A stretch of 64,000 nt of DNA. It comes from Aurantimicrobium sp. INA4. Its GTDB lineage: Bacteria; Actinomycetota; Actinomycetes; Actinomycetales; Microbacteriaceae. The position numbers and the translations under genes were made by a program. Of the stretch, positions 43,923-50,616 are shown piece after piece. Each line of letters opens with the position of its first letter. Position 1 is the first letter of the stretch. The notes under the pieces were generated by a model. The model saw only the letters and a program-made list of their open reading frames with translations, searched no databases and had not been told where the DNA came from. The stretch spans positions 1,364,001 to 1,428,000 of the forward strand of contig NZ_AP027040.1 of assembly GCF_027924525.1 (NCBI RefSeq), in the 5' to 3' direction.

Positions 43923-44621
43923 ATGGCCCGCCCGAGAATCGCCATACTTGCTCGCTTTGCAGAAAACACTTCTGCTACTCGTTATGCCGCCGTTATCACC
44001 GCACGACGCCTTGCAGAGGCAGTCTGGGCAGCAGGAGGAGAACCCCTTACCTTCCTCCCCGTCGCAGGCAGCAACTGGGCTGAACGCCTTGTCGGCATTG
44101 ATGGCGTGCTCATGCCAGGTGGTGCCGATGTCAACCCTCGAAGCTATGGTCAAGAGATTTCTTCAGAGCACGTATATGACGTTGATGACTTAGCTGATGA
44201 CGTCGATATTTCTTTGGTGAACTATGCCCTCGGCACCGGCATGCCCGTTTTGACTATTTGCCGCGGGACACAGATCACAAATGTTGCACGCGGGGGAACG
44301 CTGGTTCAACACATGAGTGAACCCCACCAGCACTACGTTGCTGAGGTCACCATTGAGAAGTATCACTCTGAAATGGGCTTAAGTTCAGCAGTGGTTGAGG
44401 CCTCCTGCTATCACCATCAGGTGATAGATCAGCTTGGCGAAGGCATCGAAGTCATTGCTCGTTCAGCACAAGGCGGTGTCGAAGCAATCAAGATTGATGC
44501 ACCAGGGTGGGCTTTTGGTGTGCAATGGCACCCAGAAGACAACTACGACACCAACAAGCCACAAGCAGAACTGTTTGAACGCTTTGTCAGCGAAGCTGCC
44601 AAGTATGGAGCTTCGAGCTAA
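43923..44621 (+). CDS. Gamma-glutamyl-gamma-aminobutyrate hydrolase-like (peptidase C26, PuuD-type)
   Basis: This class-I glutamine-amidotransferase-fold hydrolase has 232 residues. The nucleophile is Cys113 in LTICRGTQITNV, and the His203/Glu205 pair lies in VQWHPED. GVLMPGGADVNP and CYHHQ are typical of the family, which releases glutamate from gamma-glutamyl amides. ATG 43923 is chosen because AAAGG is 7 nt upstream; GTG 43917 is the alternative. It shares operator A with the divergent catabolic operon. It is probably the last step of a gamma-glutamylation route. Confidence 0.9.
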   Translation: MARPRIAILARFAENTSATRYAAVITARRLAEAVWAAGGEPLTFLPVAGSNWAERLVGIDGVLMPGGADVNPRSYGQEISSEHVYDVDDLADDVDISLVNYALGTGMPVLTICRGTQITNVARGGTLVQHMSEPHQHYVAEVTIEKYHSEMGLSSAVVEASCYHHQVIDQLGEGIEVIARSAQGGVEAIKIDAPGWAFGVQWHPEDNYDTNKPQAELFERFVSEAAKYGASS

Positions 44622-45125
44622 CTACTTCGTTCGAGCTTCGGTGTAGTTCGTCAACATGCGCAGCATGTCTGCGAACTTCGCACGATCTGCGGCAGGAATA
44701 TTCGAAGAGATTTCAACTTCTTGACGGTTAAGTGCAGGGAACAGGGTCTCCATCAATTGGTGACCCTTCTCCGTCAGATTCACCAAGACCAGGCGGCCGT
44801 CAGCGTCACTGCGTGAACGCTCAGCTAAGCCCATCTTCTCTAGAGTCTTGAGAACCCCCGTCAGAGTGGCTTTGGAAATACCGCTTTCCTCTGCGATGTC
44901 GCGCGTCTCAGCAGGTTCCCAAATCCAAGTGACCCACAACACCACAAAAGCAGTCCAGCTCAGACCGCTTTCAGCAAGGACATTTCGCTCGAAGTGATTA
45001 CGCACTGCACTGGCTGCACGAAAGAGGTTAGACATCACAGCCATTGCCTCGAAATCGAGCGTCATGTGACTGAGTCTGCTGGAGATCTGAGACTCAGTCT
45101 CAGCCAGAGTGTGACTGCCTGCCAT
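44622..45125 (-). CDS. MarR-family transcriptional regulator
   Basis: This 167-residue winged-helix regulator starts at ATG 45125 (frame open to TTG 45173). The DNA-binding part includes TRDIAEESGISKATLTGVLKTLEKMGLAERSR, followed by the beta-wing DADGRLVLVNLTEKG. Helices at both ends form the dimer. It sits inside the catabolic island, divergent from the P450 gene with a 26-nt palindrome between them. The same palindrome type at four other places suggests that it autoregulates and controls the island, released by an aromatic or amine ligand. Confidence 0.93.
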   Translation of the reverse strand: MAGSHTLAETESQISSRLSHMTLDFEAMAVMSNLFRAASAVRNHFERNVLAESGLSWTAFVVLWVTWIWEPAETRDIAEESGISKATLTGVLKTLEKMGLAERSRSDADGRLVLVNLTEKGHQLMETLFPALNRQEVEISSNIPAADRAKFADMLRMLTNYTEARTK

Positions 45126-45191
45126 GGGTGCTCTTTTCTTTGGAGGGTGATTCAAGTTTATGTCAGCAAACAAAAGAACTCGCGGAATAAC

Positions 45192-45220
45192 TTGACGAAT
45201 GAAGGGGACATATTGTTATC
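45192..45220 (+). promoter_or_regulatory. Possible promoter of the P450 gene
   Basis: TTGACG (45192-45197) and GTTATC (45215-45220) are 17 nt apart. The palindrome starts 3 nt after the -10 box, over the expected start point, a repressing position. Confidence 0.4.
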
Positions 45221-45222
45221 CT

Positions 45223-45248
45223 GAGATTATTCGTATCCGAACAATCTC
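45223..45248. promoter_or_regulatory. MarR-type operator B (P450 / marR)
   Basis: Half-sites GAGATTATTCGTA and GAGATTGTTCGGA (opposite strands) form a 26-nt inverted repeat with two mismatched pairs. It ends 16 nt before the P450 start codon and about 98 nt before the marR start. Confidence 0.8.
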
Positions 45249-45263
45249 AACGAGGAGACCTCG

Positions 45264-46511
45264 ATGAAGCCATCGTCGCCCTATAACTTGGCCGATTTAG
45301 ACCTGTTTTCGCACGGAGCCCCCTGGGTGGCTTTCGAGGAAATCCGCAAGAACACTCCTGCGCACTTCAGCGACGAAGGTGCCGACGGAAGTGGCTTCTG
45401 GTCCGCCACTCGCTATCACGACATTGTGAAAGTTCTTCGTGACTCTGAAACCTTCACCAGTGAACGCTTCACCAACTTGGAAGAAGTAACCCCCGAGCAA
45501 GAAGAAGCACGTCGATCACTCCTCGAGACCGACGGTGCTCGTCACCGCGCGATGCGTCGACTGATTCAGTTCGAATTCACACCCGCTGCTGTTGCTCGCT
45601 ACGAAAACTTCCTCCGCGGCCTCACCGCGAGTACCCTCGACAACGCTTTTGCCAAGGGCGAATTCGACTTCGTCGAGGACGTTGCTGCCGACTTCCCCAT
45701 TCGTGTTCTTGCCAAGATCTTGGACGTGCCCGATGAAGACACTGGTCAGCTCATCGACTGGGGTAACCGCATGGTTGGCTTCTCCGACCCTGAGCACGCA
45801 GATGTGCTGATCAATTCCGAGGAATCAGAGAAGTACAAGAACCTTCCCTTCCGCTCCCCCGCCGCCCTTGAGGTATTTGAATACGGTGACGAGCTTCGTC
45901 GCCAGCGTCTGGGCAAGAACGGCACCGACCTGGTTTCTGTTCTGGTTAACACAGCGCCTTCTGATGGCATCCCGCTCTCTGACCGTGACTTCCACACCAA
46001 CTTCTTGCTCTTGGTCGTTGCAGGTAACGAGACCACTCGTCACACCATTACCCACACAATGAACAACCTCATCAATAACCCAGATCAGCTTGCTCTTCTG
46101 CAGGAGAACCCAGAGCTCATCCCTTGGGCTGTTGAAGAGTTCCTGCGCTATGCAAGCCCGGTTTACCACTTCCGTCGCACTGCAACCAAAGATGTGGATT
46201 TCAACGGCCAGCTCATCAAGAAGGGCGAGAAGATGGTCGCATGGTTTGCATCAGGTAACCGTGATGAGAGTGTCTTCGAAAACCCCAACAAGATGGATGT
46301 CACACGTAACCCCAACGAACACGTAACCTTTGGTCGCGGTGGCCCCCACATGTGCTTGGGTAACTCACTGGCTCGTATTGAGCTGCGCGTGATGTTCGAA
46401 GACTTGATTAGTCGTGTTGACAAGGCAGAGCGCACTGGAGATGTTGACTTCCTGCGTTCGAACTTCGTGCACGGCATCAAGCGCATGCCCGTCAAGGTCA
46501 CTCTGCGCTAA
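45264..46511 (+). CDS. Cytochrome P450
   Basis: This soluble bacterial P450 (class I type) has 415 residues. The oxygen-activating I-helix motif is AGNETTRH (Ala253 to Thr258), the ExxR motif is in VEEFLRYASP, and the haem loop FGRGGPHMCLG has the thiolate ligand Cys364. The N-terminus is not membrane-bound. GAGGAG lies 6 nt before the ATG. Sequence resembles the actinobacterial CYP124/125/142 and linalool-hydroxylase group. Electron partners are encoded in the neighbouring operon. It may hydroxylate the ring or side chain before ring cleavage; substrate unknown. Confidence 0.95.
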   Translation: MKPSSPYNLADLDLFSHGAPWVAFEEIRKNTPAHFSDEGADGSGFWSATRYHDIVKVLRDSETFTSERFTNLEEVTPEQEEARRSLLETDGARHRAMRRLIQFEFTPAAVARYENFLRGLTASTLDNAFAKGEFDFVEDVAADFPIRVLAKILDVPDEDTGQLIDWGNRMVGFSDPEHADVLINSEESEKYKNLPFRSPAALEVFEYGDELRRQRLGKNGTDLVSVLVNTAPSDGIPLSDRDFHTNFLLLVVAGNETTRHTITHTMNNLINNPDQLALLQENPELIPWAVEEFLRYASPVYHFRRTATKDVDFNGQLIKKGEKMVAWFASGNRDESVFENPNKMDVTRNPNEHVTFGRGGPHMCLGNSLARIELRVMFEDLISRVDKAERTGDVDFLRSNFVHGIKRMPVKVTLR

Positions 46512-46559
46512 TAACACTCCCGCCGACGGGGTTCGTCACAACCCCTATTGGCCTCCACA

Positions 46560-46590
46560 AAGAATGGCTCCCCTCACGGGAGCCATTCTT
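46560..46590 (+). terminator. Hairpin terminator after the P450 gene
   Basis: A 13-bp perfect stem (AAGAATGGCTCCC, 46560-46572, with 46578-46590) has a CTCAC loop. It ends the P450 transcript before the next gene; no long T run follows. Confidence 0.7.
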
Positions 46591-46625
46591 ACACCCGCTG
46601 CTACTACTGATTTAGGCTGAACACT

Positions 46626-47354
46626 ATGACTGCTCCCCGCGTACTTGTGATTGTTCATGACATCGATGACAACCTCAATGAGTTTGCTGTTCCTCTAGCC
46701 GAAGCAGGGTTATACCTAGAGACTTGGGATGCAGCCAAGGACTTTGAGTCACGCCCTCCACTGGATCAGCTCGCACAGTATTCGGGATTTATCTCCCTGG
46801 GTGCGCACAACGGCATCCTGGACGAGGCTGAGGTTGAGTGGATGCCTTATGAGCGCAAGATTGTGGAGTATGCGCTCGAGACTGAAACTCCTTTCTTCGG
46901 ATTGTGTTTTGGCTCACAACTTCTTGCCTCAGTTGCCGGAGCTGCCTTCAAGCCATCTCCTGTTCCCGAGCTGGGTTGGACCGAGGTTGAGATGAAACCC
47001 GAAGCTGCAGCTGACCCAGTCTTTGTTCACATCAAAGATGGGCTCAAAGGATTCCACTTCCACTACGACAGCTATGAACTCCCCGAGTCAGCCACACTGC
47101 TGGGAGAGACCAACGGCATCATTGAGGCTTACCGAGTTGGTAGCTCAGCTTGGGCCACACAGTTCCATCTTGAGGTGGGGCTCAACCAACAATTGGCGTG
47201 GCTCACGACCTATCGCAAATACTTTGAAAAAGAAGGCATCGACGTTGATGAGCAGATGCGTCTGAGCCACGAAAACTTCTTGGAATATCGCAAGCAAGCT
47301 CACCTCACTGCTGCGGCATTTGCCGAGCAGGTCAAAGCGTTTGCCGCTAAATAA
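46626..47354 (+). CDS. Class-I glutamine amidotransferase-like hydrolase (first of two)
   Basis: This 242-residue GMP-synthase-type glutaminase fold acts without a synthetase domain. The nucleophile elbow FGLCFGSQLL has Cys94, and TQFHLEVG has His181 and Glu183, so the triad is complete. There is no adjacent synthase subunit. In the context of a glutamine-synthetase-like gene at 48192, hydrolysis or transfer of a gamma-glutamyl group is likely. Its stop overlaps the convergent second amidotransferase gene by 8 nt. Confidence 0.87.
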   Translation: MTAPRVLVIVHDIDDNLNEFAVPLAEAGLYLETWDAAKDFESRPPLDQLAQYSGFISLGAHNGILDEAEVEWMPYERKIVEYALETETPFFGLCFGSQLLASVAGAAFKPSPVPELGWTEVEMKPEAAADPVFVHIKDGLKGFHFHYDSYELPESATLLGETNGIIEAYRVGSSAWATQFHLEVGLNQQLAWLTTYRKYFEKEGIDVDEQMRLSHENFLEYRKQAHLTAAAFAEQVKAFAAK

Positions 47355-48054
47355 GTCCAGCGACGTCCTTCAAGAAGGCATCAATGAGAGCATAGGTGCG
47401 CTTTTCGGCAGCTGAGTCCTCTGCAACGGTCTGAGCAAGCATGACCTCTGGGTCCAAACCTGCTTCGCGAACCTTGGCCGTGCCACCCCAATCCAGCCAT
47501 CCCTTCAATCCTGCAGATTCAAGCTCTGGATGGAATTGCACACCTAGCGTCTTGTTGATTGTGAAGGCTTGCGGTGCTGCAGGATTGCGAGCAATCTCGA
47601 TGGCCCCGGGTGGCACAGTGAAGCGGTCGTAGTGAAATTGAAACCACGGGCCGTTAGAAACAAGCTCAGGGCGATCGCTCCAAATGTTTGTCCAGCCGAC
47701 CTCAAACTGCGGAGCACGTCCCACTGTTCCCCCCATGGCCCTGGCAATGAGCTGGCCGCCAAAACAAATACCCAAAACTGGTTTACCCGAGGAAACCGCC
47801 TTCTTGACGAGGTCGAGTTCTGGCTCAAGCCAGTTCCCAATGCATTCGTTATCCCAGGCTCCCCAAGGAGCACCGAGAGGAACAATCAGATCAAAGTCAT
47901 CAAAGTTGGGAAACTCCACGGTGATGTTGGGAGTAGAGAACTTTTCTTCAGGAACCACAAGGAACTCAGTGATCTCAAAGCCGTGATGCACGAGTCGACG
48001 ACCCACAGGGCCGGTCGGACTGACGTGATCGTGCTGGATAACGAGGGCTTTCAC
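47347..48054 (-). CDS. Class-I glutamine amidotransferase-like hydrolase (second of two)
   Basis: This is a 235-residue GATase-fold protein. Cys97 lies in LGICFGGQLIARAMGG, and His175 and Glu177 in VQFHPELES. The start is GTG 48054, since AAGGAG lies 6 nt upstream; the frame is open to 48102. It diverges from the glutamine-synthetase-like gene with operator C between them. With the genes at 43923 and 46626 it makes three such hydrolases in 4.2 kb, which implies more than one gamma-glutamyl intermediate, or division of labour. Confidence 0.88.
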   Translation of the reverse strand: MKALVIQHDHVSPTGPVGRRLVHHGFEITEFLVVPEEKFSTPNITVEFPNFDDFDLIVPLGAPWGAWDNECIGNWLEPELDLVKKAVSSGKPVLGICFGGQLIARAMGGTVGRAPQFEVGWTNIWSDRPELVSNGPWFQFHYDRFTVPPGAIEIARNPAAPQAFTINKTLGVQFHPELESAGLKGWLDWGGTAKVREAGLDPEVMLAQTVAEDSAAEKRTYALIDAFLKDVAGLI

Positions 48055-48135
48055 AAGTCGCTCCTTGGGTAGAGAATGAGTCACATAAGAAACAGGCATC
48101 AAATATTTTGTAGTTTTCTAGCGAATCGGTACTAT

Positions 48136-48153
48136 TCGTTAGTACCCTAACGA
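48136..48153. promoter_or_regulatory. MarR-type operator C (glutamine-synthetase-like gene / amidotransferase)
   Basis: TCGTTAG-TACC-CTAACGA is a perfect 7-bp inverted repeat matching the core TTxGTAxCCxAACGAT of the other sites. It follows directly on a TACTAT box (48130-48135), a likely -10 of the rightward gene. Confidence 0.7.
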
Positions 48154-48191
48154 TAGCGTTATGACACCAAACTTGCCACAAAGGAGTTGCA

Positions 48192-49544
48192 ATGGTTAAC
48201 GATCTGACCAAACTTCGAGATGACCTCGGGGAACGCGGAATCGATGTTCTGCGCGTCATGTTCTCAGACGTACTGGGCATTGCCCGATCCAAGGACATCC
48301 TGGTCAGCCAACTCGATAAGGCCTGCCACAACGGTCCAGCGTTTAGCCAGGGCGTATGGACCACCACCACGGGTGGTGAATTCCACGAGGCAAACGGTAT
48401 TGCTAACGACGGGCTCCAAGACTTCTTTACTCAGATTGTTCCCAGCACAATTTCGCCCTTGGCTTGGGAGCCTGGGGTTGCCTACGTCGTCGGGGATGCA
48501 TTCAATCCCGATGGCAAACCCAACATGATGTCCCCCCGCTCGGTACTACAAAAAGTCATCAATAGTTACAAAGAGCTAGGGCTTCACCCCGTTGTTGGAC
48601 CAGAGCTCGAGTTCTACATTGCCAACAAAGATGAAGATGGAAACTTTGTTCGCGCGCTGTCACAAACCGGTCAGGTATACACAACCGGAACGTTGGTTGA
48701 CCCAGATGGGGACTTCCTTCACCTCATGCGCATGCTGGATAACCTCAACATAGGTGCATTTGCGGGTAACCACGAATTCAGCCCTAGTCAGTACGAGGTC
48801 AACCTCTGGCACAGCGAAGCGCTTGATGCAGCTGACCGCACCTTCTTCTTCAAAGCTGCCGTGAAGGACATCATTGCTCAACGCGGAAAGCACGCTTCCT
48901 TCTTGGGTAAGCCTTGGAGTGACGAGGGTGGTTCAGGTTTCCACCTGCACTTCTCGGTAACCGATGCTGACGGCATCAACAAGATGCACGACGGCCGTGG
49001 AAACCTTTCTGCTGCTGCCAAGATGCTTATTGCGGGAATAACCAAGCACGCTAACGCATTGACAGCTTTCACTAACCCCACCGTCAACGCATTCAAGCGA
49101 CTTGGCCCTGACACTCTTGCCCCCTACCGCTCCAACTGGGGTTACGACAACCGTTCGTGCATGGTTCGCGTTCCACCAGAGCGTGGACAAGGAACACGTC
49201 TTGAGATTCGCGTGGGCGATGGCGCAGCGAACCCCTACCTTGTTATCGCAGCTATCCTGGCGGCAGGTCTCGACGGCATCGTCAATGAACTCGAATGCCC
49301 ACCAGATGCAGTTGGTATGGCTTATGACAATGAGGGTGCGGAAGTTCTTCCAGAAACGTTTGGACAGGCCCTGGACTCTCTTGAGAAAGATGATGCTCTT
49401 CGCACCCAGATGTCTGAGGAACTCATCAACGTCTTCATGGTTCTTAAGCGTGATGAAATTGCACGCTACGAAGCTGCAGTTCCCGATCCCAGTACCCGTG
49501 AAGTTACGGACTGGGAGATTACGGAATACGCTGCGTGTTACTAG
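48192..49544 (+). CDS. Glutamine-synthetase-like gamma-glutamyl-amine ligase
   Basis: This 450-residue glutamine-synthetase-fold ligase has family motifs GPELEFYIANKD, GNHEFSPSQYEVNLWHSEALDAADR, KPWSDEGGSGFHLHFS and the region RLGPDTLAPYRSNWGYDNRS with the ATP-binding residues. It lacks the adenylylation-site region of GlnA and stands among catabolic genes. It therefore probably ligates glutamate to an amine, as PuuA or GlnA3/GlnA4 do. AAAGGAG lies 5 nt before ATG. Operator C controls it with the divergent amidotransferase gene. Confidence 0.9.
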   Translation: MVNDLTKLRDDLGERGIDVLRVMFSDVLGIARSKDILVSQLDKACHNGPAFSQGVWTTTTGGEFHEANGIANDGLQDFFTQIVPSTISPLAWEPGVAYVVGDAFNPDGKPNMMSPRSVLQKVINSYKELGLHPVVGPELEFYIANKDEDGNFVRALSQTGQVYTTGTLVDPDGDFLHLMRMLDNLNIGAFAGNHEFSPSQYEVNLWHSEALDAADRTFFFKAAVKDIIAQRGKHASFLGKPWSDEGGSGFHLHFSVTDADGINKMHDGRGNLSAAAKMLIAGITKHANALTAFTNPTVNAFKRLGPDTLAPYRSNWGYDNRSCMVRVPPERGQGTRLEIRVGDGAANPYLVIAAILAAGLDGIVNELECPPDAVGMAYDNEGAEVLPETFGQALDSLEKDDALRTQMSEELINVFMVLKRDEIARYEAAVPDPSTREVTDWEITEYAACY

Positions 49545-49572
49545 ACACCTGCTTCTCTCCCAGCAGAGAGAT

Positions 49573-49614
49573 ATAAGTAGATCCCCCGGTGCTTCCACCG
49601 GGGGATCTACTTAT
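49573..49614. terminator. Bidirectional terminator between the GS-like and ADC-like genes
   Basis: A 19-bp perfect stem (49573-49591 with 49596-49614), core AGATCCCCCGGTG, with a CTTC loop lies in the convergent gap. It is the longest perfect stem in the window. Confidence 0.85.
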
Positions 49615-49635
49615 CTGTTGAGACGAACAGAAATA

Positions 49636-50451
49636 CTAAATGCTGGGATTTGAGCCGAGGTCGGCAACGAGAGTTCCACCGTTGAAGGTGGTGCCCACCT
49701 CGCGGAAGTAACCGCCCAGGATCTTCTCTACGGGAAGAATCGAGCCAAGCTCATCCCACTGTGAGTCTCCAAGTGTGAGCTCTGCGGTTCCGCCCCAGGC
49801 TTGACCGAGGTCGAGGTCCACGCCACCCATGGTGATGAGCTGGTCGAGTGAGTTACCAGCGCCGGGGGTAATCGATGGGACCCATCGGTTGTGAAGCATC
49901 TTGTGGCCGTTGACAAAGCCGTTGCTTTCGACCGGTCCAGTGAGGGTCACCTTCGCAGTTGCCAGGCGGTGGTCGTAGGCGGCGAGGCTGGCACCAAACT
50001 GTGCGCCGGCCTCGAGACGAGGTGTTGCCTTACCGCGGTTGTAGACACGGGTGGAATGCATGGAACCAAGCTTCTTGGGGTAGCCTTGGAACCAACCACG
50101 TGCCATAGCGAAGTCTTTGGTGACCCAGATTGCTACACAGCGGCTGTAGGTAACGCCTTCGTATTTGCAGCGGACAACCACGAAGGTCTCCATGTACTGC
50201 GAACGGTCAGGATCAAGAAGTTCTTCAAAATCATCAGAGCAGGACTGCCAGTCTGCCCAAATGAGGGCAACAGCACCTGGCTCTTCATCTGCAAGCTCGA
50301 GCTCGGGAGGAAGAATGGCACGCACATTGGCAGGATCGGTCACATACTCGACAGTGAGCAGTGTGCCGGAATAGTGCCATGGCATCTCGGGAATGATGGC
50401 GCTTTTCCCCGTGGGGGTCTTTGGCGCAAGAAAGCCTTTGAGTTCAGTCAT
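49636..50451 (-). CDS. Acetoacetate-decarboxylase-fold protein
   Basis: This 271-residue protein has the acetoacetate-decarboxylase (ADC) fold: PWHYSGTLLTVEYVTDPANVRAILP near the start, ALIWADWQSC, a conserved central VAIWVTKDFAMARGWFQGYPKKLG with candidate Schiff-base lysines, and GGTLVADLG at the end. Real ADC cleaves acetoacetate; many homologues act on other keto acids or imines. ATG 50451 has no ribosome site but a TATATT box 8 nt before it, so the mRNA is probably leaderless; the frame is open to 50517. Operator D lies just upstream. Confidence 0.85.
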   Translation of the reverse strand: MTELKGFLAPKTPTGKSAIIPEMPWHYSGTLLTVEYVTDPANVRAILPPELELADEEPGAVALIWADWQSCSDDFEELLDPDRSQYMETFVVVRCKYEGVTYSRCVAIWVTKDFAMARGWFQGYPKKLGSMHSTRVYNRGKATPRLEAGAQFGASLAAYDHRLATAKVTLTGPVESNGFVNGHKMLHNRWVPSITPGAGNSLDQLITMGGVDLDLGQAWGGTAELTLGDSQWDELGSILPVEKILGGYFREVGTTFNGGTLVADLGSNPSI

Positions 50452-50459
50452 AGGAAAAG

Positions 50460-50465
50460 AATATA
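50460..50465 (-). promoter_or_regulatory. -10 box of the ADC-like gene, leaderless arrangement
   Basis: TATATT on the - strand ends 8 nt before ATG 50451 with no Shine-Dalgarno in between. The MarR-type site at 50467-50488 abuts it on the upstream side. Confidence 0.5.
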
Positions 50466-50466
50466 T

Positions 50467-50488
50467 GGTCATTCGTATCCAAACAAAC
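50467..50488. promoter_or_regulatory. MarR-type operator D (ADC-like gene), weak
   Basis: ATTCGTATCCAAACAAA matches operator B at most core positions (TTCGTATCC-AAC) but its right half is degenerate. It adjoins the -10 box of the ADC-like gene, and its centre is 100 bp from the centre of operator E. Confidence 0.5.
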
Positions 50489-50565
50489 CTTTTTGACAAA
50501 GATAACTTTTCGGCCAAAAGCGCCTTTTTGGCTTGACGTGGGGGACAAATGTTGGGAAAGTTAGA

Positions 50566-50589
50566 AAATCGTTTTTATCCGAACGATTT
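50566..50589. promoter_or_regulatory. MarR-type operator E (APC permease gene)
   Basis: AAATCGTT and AACGATTT separated by 8 nt (TTTATCCG) form a perfect 8-bp arm palindrome, 27 nt before the permease ATG. The central TATCCGAAC matches operator B. Confidence 0.75.
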
Positions 50590-50616
50590 ATATATCTGAA
50601 CTCAATGAGGAGATCA

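Noticed and set aside
48933-49598. 221-codon open frame antisense to the GS-like gene
   Set aside because: It runs through the bidirectional terminator and opposite conserved GS motifs.
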